From: CAIVAT01 sp964473485
GTDB lineage: Bacteria; Bacteroidota; Bacteroidia; Bacteroidales; FEN-979
Assembly: GCA_964473485.1 (NCBI GenBank)
Contig: CAYYPH010000001.1
Span: forward strand, 558,001 to 622,000
Length of the DNA stretch: 64,000 nt
Direction: 5' to 3'
Shown here: positions 1 to 8,467 of the stretch, piece after piece
Layout of the letters: the number at the start of each line of letters is the position of its first letter
How positions within the stretch are numbered: the stretch's first letter is position 1
The notes under the pieces: model-generated
Told to the model about the DNA's origin: nothing
What the model saw: the letters and a program-made list of their open reading frames with translations, nothing else
Databases searched by the model: none
Program-made: the position numbers and the translations under genes

Positions 1-26
1 TTCTTGATTGATGCTCTGACTTTCAT
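1..26 (-). CDS. rpmJ: Ribosomal protein L36, 5' end only
   Basis: Only the first eight codons and part of a ninth lie in the window. They read MKVRASIK on the minus strand, the characteristic start of bacterial L36 of the large subunit. The position directly after infA is the usual spc/alpha operon order in Bacteroidota. Whether the protein has the zinc-binding cysteines cannot be seen because the rest lies beyond the edge. Confidence 0.85.
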
Positions 27-44
27 TGTACGCGTGCTTTATGT

Positions 45-263
45 CTATTGATATCTGAACGTTATTCTTCCCTTGGTTAAATCATAAGGCGACATTTCGA
101 TCCGTACCTTATCACCCGGAAGGATTTTTATATAATGCATTCTCATTTTCCCTGAGATATGGGCCGTTATCACATGCCCGTTCTCCAGTTCAACCCTGAA
201 CATTGCATTACCCAGGGATTCGATGACGGTGCCATCCTGTTGTATTGACGATTGCTTTGCCAT
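45..263 (-). CDS. infA: Translation initiation factor IF-1
   Basis: A 72-residue protein of full family length. It forms one OB-fold that occupies the ribosomal A site during initiation on the 30S subunit. The stretch GNAMFRVELENGHVITAHISG followed by KMRMHYIKILPGDKV is the classical IF-1 signature; the first part is quoted only up to that motif. It starts one base after the map stop codon and precedes rpmJ, so it is translated from the end of the long ribosomal-protein transcript. Nothing is unusual. Confidence 0.97.
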   Translation of the reverse strand: MAKQSSIQQDGTVIESLGNAMFRVELENGHVITAHISGKMRMHYIKILPGDKVRIEMSPYDLTKGRITFRYQ

Positions 264-264
264 A

Positions 265-1059
265 CTATATGCTGCTTGATCCTAACACCTCTTCAATGTA
301 CCTGAAAGTCGAAAGAACATCCGCCTGGTCTTTCTTCACTGCAACCGTCAGCTCAAAATGGGCCGACGGCATACGGTCAGCCGTCCTGATGGTCCATCCA
401 TCCTTGTCCTGCACTACCGACCGGGCACCCAGATTGATCATCGGCTCAATACAGATGGTCAATCCCGGCTGCAGCTTGGTACCGGTTCCCCGCTTACCAT
501 AATTGGGGATATCGGGTTTTTCATGCAGTTGCCTTCCGATTCCGTGCCCCACAAGCTCCCTGACCACTGAATAGCCAAAACCCTCCACATACTCCTGCAC
601 GGTGGCACTGATATCCCCGACGCGTCTGCCTGCTACCGCAACATCCACCGCTTTGTACAGCGACTCACGCGTTCGTTTCAGCAGGTTCATGACCGCATCG
701 GAAACGTCGCCCACTGCAAAGGTATAGGCTGAGTCACCATAGTAGCCACCCTTCTGGCAGCCACAGTCGATCGAAACTATATCACCATTTTTAAGAACTC
801 TTTCGCCCGGAATTCCATGCACCACCTCCTCGTTGACCGAGATGCACAGGGTGGCCGGGAACCCCCTGTAACCTTTGAACCCGGGCACAGCGCCCTGCTT
901 CCGGATAAAATCTTCAGCTATTGTATCGAGTGTCAACGTGCTGACACCGGGTTTTATATTTTTCGCGACTTCCGCGAGTGTTTTACTTACGATGATCGCA
1001 TTTTCCCTTAACAGCTCAATCTCACTGTCTGACTTGACCGACATTGTCTTGTCAAACAT
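265..1059 (-). CDS. map: Methionine aminopeptidase, type I
   Basis: 264 residues. It removes the initiator methionine from nascent proteins in the cytoplasm. The five metal ligands of the pita-bread fold are visible: Asp in SIDCG, Asp in GYYGDSAYTF, His in GHGIG, Glu in CIEPM and Glu in HFELTV. There is no N-terminal extension, so this is the plain bacterial type I form. It sits between secY (6 bp away) and infA in the spc operon, as in most Bacteroidota, which couples its expression to ribosome supply. Confidence 0.96.
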   Translation of the reverse strand: MFDKTMSVKSDSEIELLRENAIIVSKTLAEVAKNIKPGVSTLTLDTIAEDFIRKQGAVPGFKGYRGFPATLCISVNEEVVHGIPGERVLKNGDIVSIDCGCQKGGYYGDSAYTFAVGDVSDAVMNLLKRTRESLYKAVDVAVAGRRVGDISATVQEYVEGFGYSVVRELVGHGIGRQLHEKPDIPNYGKRGTGTKLQPGLTICIEPMINLGARSVVQDKDGWTIRTADRMPSAHFELTVAVKKDQADVLSTFRYIEEVLGSSSI

Positions 1060-1064
1060 ACAGC

Positions 1065-2432
1065 TTAACTGGAGACCGCATAAGAGGAACGACCCTTTAT
1101 CCTTCCTGATTTCGTAAGTCCGTCGTAATGCCGCATTAACAGGTGGCTTTCAATCTGCTGCAAGGTATCGAGCACAACGCCTACCAGAATGAGCAGTGAA
1201 GTTCCGCCGTAAAATTGCGCAAACTGCGAGGTAATCCCCACCAACCCTACCAGCGACGGCATGATGGCCACAAATCCGAGGAAAATTGAACCGGGCAGTG
1301 TGATCCTCGACATCACATCGTCGATAAACTCGGCGGTTTTCTTGCCGGGTTTTACACCGGGAATAAATCCACCGTTTTTCTTCATGTCGTCGGCCATCTG
1401 GTTCGGATTGACCGTGATGGCTGTGTAGAAGTAAGTAAAGAATATGATCAGGATGAAAAAGACGAAGTTATACCAGAAACCATGTATGTCGGTAAAAACC
1501 CTGGCAAAACCAGTAAGGGTTTCGTTACTGGCAAAACCGGCGATGGTCAGTGGCAGGAACATGATGGCCTGGGCGAAAATGATGGGCATTACCCCGGCTG
1601 CATTCACCTTCAGCGGGATATACTGCCGTACGCCGCCATACTGTTTATTCCCGACAATGCGTTTGGCATATTGTACAGGAATTTTGCGTGTTCCCTGAAC
1701 CAGCAGGATCGTAACCAGAATGACGAGTACCAGGAAAGCAATCTCAACCACGAAGAACACGAGACCGCCGCCCTTCTGCTCCATGCGCGAAACCAGCTCG
1801 CTGAAGAGCGAGAATGGCAATCGGGCAATGATACCGATCATAATGATGAGTGAAATTCCGTTTCCGATTCCCTTGTCGGTGATCCTTTCACCGAGCCACA
1901 TCACGAACATGGATCCAGCGGTAAGGAGGATGATCGAAGAGATGCCAAAGAACGAGAACACCGAATGGTGGGTAACGTTGGGGTTGAATGGCATAATACC
2001 TTCGGGAGGAAGCTGCGCTGCGAGGTTTGCAATGTACGCGGGCGACTGGAAAATCAGGATAACAACGGTGAGGTAGCGGGTCATCTGGTTGATCTTTTTA
2101 CGACCGCTCTCCCCTTCTTTCTGCAGTTTCTGGAAATAGGGTATAGCCATGCCCAGCAGCTGCATCACGATGGATGCGGAGATGTAAGGCATAATACCGA
2201 GGGCAAAGATGGATGCATTGGAGAATGCACCCCCCGAGAACATGTTAAGCAATCCCAGCAGACCTTCACTGGTCTGGTTCTGGAGATTGGCAAGCATGGT
2301 CGGGTCTACTCCCGGAAGCACCACATATGAGCCAAGGCGATAGATCAGGATGATCCCGATGGTATAGAGGATCCTTTTGCGAAGGTCATCGATCTTCCAG
2401 ATATTTCGAATGGTCTGAATCAGTTTTTTCAT
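1065..2432 (-). CDS. secY: Preprotein translocase channel subunit SecY
   Basis: 455 residues with ten hydrophobic segments. It forms the SecYEG pore that carries unfolded proteins across, or inserts them into, the inner membrane. Family signatures include the N-terminal KRILYTIGIILIYRLGSYV first helix, the plug and second-helix region rich in Gly and Ala, and the cytosolic loop GTRKIPVQYAKR between helices 6 and 7 that contacts SecA and the ribosome. It follows rplO by 10 bp, its normal place. Its partner SecDF is encoded at 38,673 in the same window. Confidence 0.97.
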   Translation of the reverse strand: MKKLIQTIRNIWKIDDLRKRILYTIGIILIYRLGSYVVLPGVDPTMLANLQNQTSEGLLGLLNMFSGGAFSNASIFALGIMPYISASIVMQLLGMAIPYFQKLQKEGESGRKKINQMTRYLTVVILIFQSPAYIANLAAQLPPEGIMPFNPNVTHHSVFSFFGISSIILLTAGSMFVMWLGERITDKGIGNGISLIIMIGIIARLPFSLFSELVSRMEQKGGGLVFFVVEIAFLVLVILVTILLVQGTRKIPVQYAKRIVGNKQYGGVRQYIPLKVNAAGVMPIIFAQAIMFLPLTIAGFASNETLTGFARVFTDIHGFWYNFVFFILIIFFTYFYTAITVNPNQMADDMKKNGGFIPGVKPGKKTAEFIDDVMSRITLPGSIFLGFVAIMPSLVGLVGITSQFAQFYGGTSLLILVGVVLDTLQQIESHLLMRHYDGLTKSGRIKGRSSYAVSS

Positions 2433-2442
2433 TCAACCAGGT

Positions 2443-2889
2443 TTAAATTGTGTTAGCAGTTCCACCTAAATCTTCAATTGCCTTACGGGCAGTTGCCGAG
2501 AAGCCATGAGCAGTGATCTCGAGTTTTGCTTTCAGTTCTCCGCGACCCAGGATCTTGATCCTGTCGTTCTTCGAGACAAAACCGCTTTGAATAAATTCGG
2601 CGGGTGTTATTACCGTCAGATTCAGTTTATCAGCAAGGGTCTGCACCACGTCGAGGTTGATTCCCTTATATTCAACACGGTTGATGTTTTTAAAACCGAA
2701 CTTGGGTACACGGCGTGCCAGGGGCATTTGTCCGCCTTCATATCCCAGTTTCTTGGAATAACCGGAACGTGATTTCGCTCCCTTGTGTCCGCGGGTCGAC
2801 GTTCCGCCATGGCCTGAACCTTCACCCCTGCCGATGCGCTTGCTTTTCTTTGTTGAACCTTTTGCCGGTTTAAGATTGCTTAAATCCAT
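2443..2889 (-). CDS. rplO: 50S ribosomal protein L15
   Basis: 148 residues. L15 is a late-assembly protein of the large subunit. The Gly/Arg/Lys-rich N-terminus (KRIGRGEGSGHGGTSTRGHK) is the unstructured extension that threads into 23S rRNA. The globular C-terminal part carries the L15 pattern ending in GLSATA-like HGFSATARKAIE. It lies between rpmD and secY as expected. Confidence 0.97.
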   Translation of the reverse strand: MDLSNLKPAKGSTKKSKRIGRGEGSGHGGTSTRGHKGAKSRSGYSKKLGYEGGQMPLARRVPKFGFKNINRVEYKGINLDVVQTLADKLNLTVITPAEFIQSGFVSKNDRIKILGRGELKAKLEITAHGFSATARKAIEDLGGTANTI

Positions 2890-2910
2890 TTCAGTATCGT
2901 TTAACTTTTG

Positions 2911-3090
2911 TTATACTTCTTCAACTGTAACCAGGTGCCTTACCTTGTTGACCATCCCAAGAATCTGCGGTGTGGCGACATGCTCCACCGTATGGCGGAT
3001 CCTTTTAAGTCCCAGTGCCTCGAGGGTACGTTTTTGACGCAAGGGCCTTCCGATGCCGCTGCGAACCTGTGTTATCTTGATCTTTTCCAT
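2911..3090 (-). CDS. rpmD: 50S ribosomal protein L30
   Basis: A 59-residue ORF on the minus strand starting MEKIKITQVRSGIGRPLRQK, with the L30 features RTLEALGL, a central KRIRHTV and the C-terminal GMVNKVRHLV. It is a peripheral large-subunit protein near the 5S rRNA region. It lies exactly between rpsE and rplO, the conserved spc order. Translation and synteny agree, so confidence is high despite the short length. Confidence 0.95.
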   Translation of the reverse strand: MEKIKITQVRSGIGRPLRQKRTLEALGLKRIRHTVEHVATPQILGMVNKVRHLVTVEEV

Positions 3091-3115
3091 TGTGCTTAAA
3101 ACCTAAGTATTTATT

Positions 3116-3634
3116 CTAACCGTTGAACACCTGATTCAGTTCAATTCCCCTGAGCTGGGCGATGGTATAAGGATCTCTCATCTGGATCAGTGCGTTGATG
3201 GTAGCTTTTACCACGCTGTGAGGATTTGATGAACCCTTTGATTTGGCAAGTACGTCCTTTACACCGACACTCTCCAGCACGGCACGCATGGCACCGCCTG
3301 CGATAACGCCGGTACCGGGTGCGGCAGGTTTAAGATAAACCAGGGCGCCGCTATATTTGCCCAGTTGTTCGTGCGGGATGGTCCCTTTCAGAATGGGGAC
3401 CTTGATCAGGTTCTTTTTGGCATCATCCACTCCTTTGGCGATGGCTGCGGTAACTTCTTTTGCCTTACCAAGGCCATAACCCACCACACCATTCTCATTG
3501 CCCACAACCACGATGGCAGAAAAGCTGAAAGTACGGCCCCCTTTGGTTACCTTCGTAACCCTCTGGATGCTGACCAGGCGATCTTTGAATTCTATTTCGC
3601 TCGATTTTACTCTTTTTACATTACCGTTTGTCAT
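3116..3634 (-). CDS. rpsE: 30S ribosomal protein S5
   Basis: 172 residues. S5 shapes the mRNA entry side of the small subunit and affects decoding accuracy. The N-terminal double-stranded-RNA-binding-like domain holds the S5 signature RVTKVTKGGRTFSFSAIVVV and the following GNENGVVGYGLGKAKEV. The C-terminal domain carries AGGAMRAVLESVGVKDVLAKS. It lies between rplR and rpmD. Confidence 0.97.
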   Translation of the reverse strand: MTNGNVKRVKSSEIEFKDRLVSIQRVTKVTKGGRTFSFSAIVVVGNENGVVGYGLGKAKEVTAAIAKGVDDAKKNLIKVPILKGTIPHEQLGKYSGALVYLKPAAPGTGVIAGGAMRAVLESVGVKDVLAKSKGSSNPHSVVKATINALIQMRDPYTIAQLRGIELNQVFNG

Positions 3635-3640
3635 ATCTTT

Positions 3641-4003
3641 CTAAAATTTTAGGCCGCCCTCTCTGGCTGACTCTGCCAAAGATTTTACCCTGCCATGATA
3701 TAAATAACCATTACGATCAAAAACAACCTGGTTGATCCCGGCCTGGATCGCTTTCTCGGCGATGGATTTGCCCACAATCTTTGCGATCTCGGTCTTCGTA
3801 CCTTTCTGTTCTTTAATACCCTTCTCCATGGATGAAGCAGCCACGAGTGTTTTCCCAGCCTGGTCATCGATAAGCTGGACATAAATCGCCTTACTGCTGC
3901 GGAAAACGGTCATGCGAGGCCTGTCAGGAGTCCCATGTACGATTTTACGTATCCTCTTCTTGATCCTGAACCTGCGATACTCAATTCTACTTTTAATAGC
4001 CAT
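3641..4003 (-). CDS. rplR: 50S ribosomal protein L18
   Basis: 120 residues. It binds 5S rRNA and helps anchor it in the central protuberance. The basic N-terminus (RRFRIKKRIRK) is followed by RPRMTVFRSSKAIYVQLID, the typical L18 core, and the protein ends in ESAREGGLKF, the conserved C-terminal motif. It follows rplF by about 50 bp in the normal order. Confidence 0.97.
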   Translation of the reverse strand: MAIKSRIEYRRFRIKKRIRKIVHGTPDRPRMTVFRSSKAIYVQLIDDQAGKTLVAASSMEKGIKEQKGTKTEIAKIVGKSIAEKAIQAGINQVVFDRNGYLYHGRVKSLAESAREGGLKF

Positions 4004-4055
4004 TGTATTGTCGTTTTAATTTTAAGCACACCTTGCAGTGAGCCGGTTCTTACCA

Positions 4056-4613
4056 TTAATTTCCGGCAGCTGACTTTCCGGCCTTCTTCTTGATCTCCTC
4101 GCCCTGGAAACGGATTCCCTTACCCTTGTAAGGTTCCGGGCGTCGGAATGAACGGATCTTCGCGGCAACCTGTCCAAGCAGCTGCTTGTCGATCGACTTC
4201 ATTATGATCGTGTTGTTCTTTCCCTTTTCAGCAGTCGTCTGCACAGCTATCTCAGCGGGAAGTTCCATCAGGATATTGTGTGAATAACCCAGCGACAGCT
4301 CGAGCAACTGCCCGTTGGCGCTCGCTTTGTAACCTACACCAACCAGTTCCTGGACGGTAGTGAATCCCTCCGAAACTCCTTTTACCATGTTGTATACCAG
4401 TGCCCGGTACAGACCATGTTTCGAGCGGTCGTCGCGCTCATCCGAATGGCGCTCAACCGTTATTGACTTATCTTCTACTTTCAGGGAGATCCTGGGATCT
4501 ACCTGCTGCTGAAGCTGACCCAGTTTTCCTTTTACAGTCACGAGATTGCTGTCGGAAACCGAAATCTGCACACCGTCGGGTATAGCAATGGATAGTTTTC
4601 CAATTCTTGACAT
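4056..4613 (-). CDS. rplF: 50S ribosomal protein L6
   Basis: 185 residues from the ATG at 4613. The frame stays open upstream, but MSRIGKLSIAIPDGV is the family N-terminus and the upstream 13 codons run into the rpsH end, so the internal start is preferred. Two tandem L6 domains are present. The C-terminal signature PEPYKGKGIRFQGEEIKKKAGKSA is represented by PEPYKGKGI near residue 150. L6 sits near the sarcin-ricin loop and factor-binding site. Confidence 0.96.
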   Translation of the reverse strand: MSRIGKLSIAIPDGVQISVSDSNLVTVKGKLGQLQQQVDPRISLKVEDKSITVERHSDERDDRSKHGLYRALVYNMVKGVSEGFTTVQELVGVGYKASANGQLLELSLGYSHNILMELPAEIAVQTTAEKGKNNTIIMKSIDKQLLGQVAAKIRSFRRPEPYKGKGIRFQGEEIKKKAGKSAAGN

Positions 4614-4626
4614 AATGCGATAAAAA

Positions 4627-5025
4627 TTAACTGATATAACATAAAACCTCACCGCCTACCTTCTGCGTCCTGGCCTCCTTATCGGTGATCACACCATGTG
4701 AAGTGGACAGGATGGCAATACCGAGTCCGTTCAGAACACGCGGAAGGTGCTCCGTATCAACGTATTTCCGCAGTCCCGGCTTACTGACCCTGGTCAGGTT
4801 GCTGATGGCCGAAACCTTGGTGACGGGATGGTATTTGAGGGCGATCTTGATCGTTCCCGGATGTGGTTCGTTCTCAACCTTGTAATTAAGAATGTAACCT
4901 TTTTCAAAAAGTATGCGGGTGATCTCTTCCTTGATCTTTGAACGGGGAATTTCAACTACCCTGTGATTGGCCATCACGGCATTCCTGATTCTTGTCAAAT
5001 AATCTGCAATGGGATCCGTAACCAT
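4627..5025 (-). CDS. rpsH: 30S ribosomal protein S8
   Basis: 132 residues. It is a primary binder of the central domain of 16S rRNA and in many bacteria the autoregulator of the spc operon. The N-terminus DPIADYLTRIRNA and the C-terminal LSTSHGVITDKEARTQKVGGE are diagnostic; the second is the conserved rRNA-binding block. No obvious S8-binding mimic was identified around rplE, where E. coli has one. Confidence 0.97.
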   Translation of the reverse strand: MVTDPIADYLTRIRNAVMANHRVVEIPRSKIKEEITRILFEKGYILNYKVENEPHPGTIKIALKYHPVTKVSAISNLTRVSKPGLRKYVDTEHLPRVLNGLGIAILSTSHGVITDKEARTQKVGGEVLCYIS

Positions 5026-5068
5026 TTATCTCTGTTTTTTTTGTTTGTGTTTCATTATCTACCGGCTG

Positions 5069-5338
5069 TTACCAGCTTGCTTTCTTGACACCAGGGATCA
5101 GTCCCTTGTTGGCCATTTCCCTGAAATTGATACGGGAGATCCCGAAAAGGCGCATATATCCTTTCGGGCGGCCGGTCAGTTTGCAGCGATTGTGAAGCCG
5201 CACCGGCGAGGCATTCTTCGGAAGCTTTTGCAATGCTATATAATCACCGGCTTCCTTTAAAGCCTTGCGTTTTTCTGCGAATTTTTCTACCAGTTCCTCA
5301 CGTTTGCGTTCCCTGGCTTTGATGGATTCTTTTGCCAT
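5069..5338 (-). CDS. rpsN: 30S ribosomal protein S14, zinc-independent form
   Basis: 89 residues, the longer form of S14. Only one cysteine (NRCKLTGRPKGY) remains where the short zinc-ribbon form has a CxxC...CxxC set, so this is the zinc-independent type. The C-terminal FGISRINFREMANKGLIPGV is the family signature. S14 assembles in the head of the 30S subunit. It lies between rplE and rpsH. Confidence 0.96.
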   Translation of the reverse strand: MAKESIKARERKREELVEKFAEKRKALKEAGDYIALQKLPKNASPVRLHNRCKLTGRPKGYMRLFGISRINFREMANKGLIPGVKKASW

Positions 5339-5343
5339 ATTAA

Positions 5344-5895
5344 TTACTTGGTTTTAAAGGGAATTCCGAACTCTTTCAACAATGCATGGGCCTCACGGTC
5401 ATTGCGCGCGGAGGTTACAAAGGTGATATCGACGCCATTGATCTTCGTTAACTTGTCGATGTCGATCTCCGGGAAGATGATCTGCTCGGCAACACCAAGG
5501 GTGTAATTACCGCGGCCGTCAAATCCCTTGTCGTTGACTCCCCTGAAATCCCTTACCCGCGGCAGCGCTACAGATATGAGACGATCGAGGAAATCGTACA
5601 TGCGCTCTCCGCGCAATGTAACCCTTACACCGATCGGGTTTCCCCTTCTCAGTTTGAAGTTGGAGATGTCTTTCCGCGATTTCGTGGCCACGGCCTTCTG
5701 ACCGGTGATCATGGTCATCTCGTTGATGCCGTTATCAATGAACTTGCGGTCGGTGTTGGCAATGCCCAATCCCTGGTTGAGACAAATCTTGTTGATGCGG
5801 GGAACCTGCATCGGGCTTTTATAGTTGAACTGCTTCATTAAAGCAGGCACCACCTCAGTCAGGTATTTCTCTTTTAATCTCGGTGAATAAGCCAT
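5344..5895 (-). CDS. rplE: 50S ribosomal protein L5
   Basis: 183 residues. It binds 5S rRNA with L18 and forms the intersubunit bridge to S13. Signatures are VPRINKICLNQGLG near residue 30 and GRGNYTLGVAEQIIFPEI near residue 130. The stop codon of rplX overlaps its start by one base, suggesting translational coupling. Confidence 0.97.
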   Translation of the reverse strand: MAYSPRLKEKYLTEVVPALMKQFNYKSPMQVPRINKICLNQGLGIANTDRKFIDNGINEMTMITGQKAVATKSRKDISNFKLRRGNPIGVRVTLRGERMYDFLDRLISVALPRVRDFRGVNDKGFDGRGNYTLGVAEQIIFPEIDIDKLTKINGVDITFVTSARNDREAHALLKEFGIPFKTK

Positions 5896-6218
5896 TATTT
5901 TATAACCTCCCCTGTTTTTTTAGAATAACGAACCAATTTTTCTGTCTTGGCATCGATCCGGCGTCCGATCCTGGTCGGCTTGCCTGAATTGTCGATCAGC
6001 TTCAGGTTTGAAATGTGTACCGGGGCCTCTTTCTTGATGATGCCGCCCTGCGGACTTTTAGCGTTGGGTTTGGTATGTTTCGATACCATATTGACGCCCT
6101 CCACGATAGCCATGTACTTATCGGCATCGACGCGCAAAACCTTGCCCTGCTGTCCTCTCGAATCTCCGGCGATGATCATCACTGTATCGCCTTTCCGAAT
6201 GTTTAATTTCGCTTGCAT
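5895..6218 (-). CDS. rplX: 50S ribosomal protein L24
   Basis: 107 residues with an N-terminal KOW motif (IRKGDTVMIIAGDSRGQQGKV), typical of L24, an assembly-initiating protein near the exit tunnel. The ISNLKLID segment and basic C-terminus complete the family pattern. It overlaps rplE by one base and follows rplN by 18 bp. Confidence 0.96.
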   Translation of the reverse strand: MQAKLNIRKGDTVMIIAGDSRGQQGKVLRVDADKYMAIVEGVNMVSKHTKPNAKSPQGGIIKKEAPVHISNLKLIDNSGKPTRIGRRIDAKTEKLVRYSKKTGEVIK

Positions 6219-6236
6219 ATGGATGTATGTGTATGC

Positions 6237-6605
6237 TTAAAGCACCTCTGGTGCCAAAGAAACTATTTTCATGAATTGCTTTTCGCGTAACTCCCTGGCA
6301 ACCGGACCGAAAATACGGGTACCGATCATTTCGCCGGCATTGTTCAGCAGAACCACCGCGTTATCATCAAACCTGATGTAGGAACCGTCGGCACGCCGGG
6401 TCTCCTTACTGGTCCTGACCACCACTGCCTTCGATACGGTGCCTTTTTTGATATTGCCCGACGGCAAGGCATTCTTGACCGTTACAATGATCCGGTCGCC
6501 CACGCGGGCATACCGCTTGCGCGTTCCGCCCAGGACCTTGATACAAAGGACTTCCTTGGCTCCGCTATTATCTGCTACTGTTAATCTTGACTCTTGCTGT
6601 ATCAT
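6237..6605 (-). CDS. rplN: 50S ribosomal protein L14
   Basis: 122 residues, exactly the family length. It starts MIQQESRLTVADNSGAKEV and contains the L14 signature ENAVVLLN-like DDNAVVLLNNAGEMIGTRIF. L14 sits at the subunit interface and binds the silencing factor RsfS. It overlaps no neighbour and lies between rpsQ and rplX. Confidence 0.97.
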   Translation of the reverse strand: MIQQESRLTVADNSGAKEVLCIKVLGGTRKRYARVGDRIIVTVKNALPSGNIKKGTVSKAVVVRTSKETRRADGSYIRFDDNAVVLLNNAGEMIGTRIFGPVARELREKQFMKIVSLAPEVL

Positions 6606-6607
6606 GG

Positions 6608-6865
6608 CTATTTAACCTTTTCAATGATTTCGACAAGTCTCCAACACTTATTTTTACTTAACGGCCTGGTCTCTGCAATCCTCACCTTATCCCCCTCGCT
6701 GCATTCGTTCTTTTCGTCGTGGGCCATGAAGCGGGACGACTTCTTTACGAATTTTCCGTACTTCGGATGCTTAACCTTACGTTCCACCTCAACGACAACG
6801 GATTTTTCCATCTTGTTGCTGACAACGACACCGGTTTTCTCTTTTCTCAGTTTTCTGGTTTCCAT
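6608..6865 (-). CDS. rpsQ: 30S ribosomal protein S17
   Basis: 85 residues, an OB-fold primary 16S rRNA binder. The motif GVVVSNKMEKSVVVEVERKV is followed by HPKYGKFVKKSSRFMAHDE and by GDKVRIAETRPLSKNKCWR, the S17 family hallmark. It ends two bases before the rplN start, implying coupled translation. Confidence 0.97.
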   Translation of the reverse strand: METRKLRKEKTGVVVSNKMEKSVVVEVERKVKHPKYGKFVKKSSRFMAHDEKNECSEGDKVRIAETRPLSKNKCWRLVEIIEKVK

Positions 6866-6897
6866 TTTATTGTTTTTGTTGGGCGATGCACAACCTT

Positions 6898-7119
6898 TTA
6901 AATTTTCACCGTTTTTGTGATCTTCTCTCCATTCAGTTCCCGGCGACGCAGTTCGGTCTCAAGCCGGGCAATGGTTTTGCGGTAAGCCTTTATTTTATTC
7001 GGGTTTTCGAGCGGTGACACGGCATGGTTCAACTTGAGTTTCACAAGCTGACGCTTCTCTTCCTCGAGTCGTTCCTTGACCTCACCCGTTGTTAATTCTC
7101 TGATGACTTTCTGTTCCAT
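6898..7119 (-). CDS. rpmC: 50S ribosomal protein L29
   Basis: 73 residues, two long helices. It surrounds the exit tunnel and forms part of the docking site for trigger factor and SRP. The central KLNHAVSPLENPNKIKAYRK carries the family consensus (the region of the usual L-R-N-P-x-R-I). It lies between rplP and rpsQ. Confidence 0.95.
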   Translation of the reverse strand: MEQKVIRELTTGEVKERLEEEKRQLVKLKLNHAVSPLENPNKIKAYRKTIARLETELRRRELNGEKITKTVKI

Positions 7120-7175
7120 TGCGATTCTGTGTTGATGGCACCAGGCGGTACCGGTGCCGATGATCTTTCAGGTTG

Positions 7176-7604
7176 TTATGCTTCTTGTTCTGCGTAATCC
7201 TTGCGGACAACAGTGCGGGTCTGAACCGGGAGTTTCTGGGCTCCAAGCCGGAGCGCTTCCTTCGCGGTTTCTGTTGGCACACCTTCTATCTCAAAAAGGA
7301 TCCGGCCCGGGTTGATCCTGGCCACAAAATACTCGGGAGCTCCCTTGCCTTTACCCATACGAACTTCGGCCGGTTTCTTCGTGACTGGTTTATCGGGAAA
7401 TATCCTGATCCAGATCTGACCTTCACGTTTCATGTGACGGGTGATGGCCTGACGGGCGGCTTCGATCTGGCGGCCGGTAATCCAGGCCTCTTCCAGTGTT
7501 TTAATACCAAAAGAGCCAAAGGCGAGTTGATGCCCGCGCTGGGCATTGCCCTTCATCTTTCCTTTCTGCTGTTTCCTGTATTTGGTTTTCTTTGGCTGTA
7601 ACAT
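7176..7604 (-). CDS. rplP: 50S ribosomal protein L16
   Basis: 142 residues. It organises the A-site region of the large subunit. The protein starts MLQPKKTKYRKQQKGKMKG and contains RQAITRHMKREGQIWIRIFP and MGKGKGAPEYFVA, both L16 signatures; the second includes the arginine-hydroxylation neighbourhood known in other bacteria. Normal position after rpsC. Confidence 0.97.
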   Translation of the reverse strand: MLQPKKTKYRKQQKGKMKGNAQRGHQLAFGSFGIKTLEEAWITGRQIEAARQAITRHMKREGQIWIRIFPDKPVTKKPAEVRMGKGKGAPEYFVARINPGRILFEIEGVPTETAKEALRLGAQKLPVQTRTVVRKDYAEQEA

Positions 7605-7638
7605 TACGCTGTGATATTATAGGTTACAATAGAATCAA

Positions 7639-8427
7639 TTATTTCCGGGGACGATTTCTTCCACCGTCTCTTCTGGGTCCACGGTCGCCACGGTCGCCGC
7701 GCTCACCACGGTCGCCACGCTCGGGACGGTCGCCCTTCAGACCACCGCGATGCTGAACCGGTTTTGTCTTCACCGATGAGGCATCGGGGACCAGGTCAGG
7801 ACGGCCGTAAACATCGCCTTTGCATATCCAAACCTTGATACCGATACGTCCGTAGGTCGTGTGGGCTTCGGCAGTGGCATAATCGATATCGGCCCTGAAG
7901 GTGTGAAGGGGAATCCTTCCTTCCTTGTATTGCTCACGACGCGCCATTTCAGCTCCTCCCAGACGGCCCGAGATCATAACCTTGATACCCTCGGCGCCTA
8001 TCCTCATGGCAGAGGCAATGGAAGTCTTGATAGCCCTGCGGTAAGAAATGCGGCCCTCGATCTGGCTGGCCACGGTTCCTGCTACGATCACGGCATCAAG
8101 TTCCGGACGCTTGATCTCTGAAATGTTGATCTGGATCTCCTTTTTAGTGATCTTCTTCAATTCTTCCTTGAGTTTGTCAACCTCCTGGCCACCCTTACCG
8201 ATAATGATGCCGGGACGGGCAGTGTGAATGGTAACCGTGACAAGTTTCAAGGTACGCTCGATGACGATCTTGGCAATACCCGCTTTTGAAAGACGGGCCT
8301 GCAGATACTTACGGATCTTTTCGTCCTCGACCAGTTTGGGTTCAAAATTCTTCCCGCCGAACCAGTTTGAATCCCAGCCGCGGATGATGCCTAACCTGTT
8401 AGCAATCGGATTGGTCTTTTGTCCCAT
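7639..8427 (-). CDS. rpsC: 30S ribosomal protein S3 with an Arg-Gly-Asp-rich tail
   Basis: 262 residues. The N-terminal KH domain carries the GKGG loop (PGIIIGKGGQEVDKL, near residue 75) and the C-terminal S3 domain carries GRLGGAEMARREQYKEGRIP with the arginines that contact mRNA at the entry tunnel helicase site. Beyond about residue 225 there is a low-complexity tail of repeated ERGDRG units ending in NRPRK, about 35 residues longer than the E. coli protein. Such basic or acidic tails vary among Bacteroidota; its role is unknown. Confidence 0.96.
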   Translation of the reverse strand: MGQKTNPIANRLGIIRGWDSNWFGGKNFEPKLVEDEKIRKYLQARLSKAGIAKIVIERTLKLVTVTIHTARPGIIIGKGGQEVDKLKEELKKITKKEIQINISEIKRPELDAVIVAGTVASQIEGRISYRRAIKTSIASAMRIGAEGIKVMISGRLGGAEMARREQYKEGRIPLHTFRADIDYATAEAHTTYGRIGIKVWICKGDVYGRPDLVPDASSVKTKPVQHRGGLKGDRPERGDRGERGDRGDRGPRRDGGRNRPRK

Positions 8428-8467
8428 TAAAATGACTTTTTATATGCTTGTTTAAAAAATTGTTATT

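Noticed and set aside
4614..4652. Upstream extension of L6
   Set aside because: Overlaps the start region near the end of rpsH and does not resemble the family; MSRIGK is the standard start.
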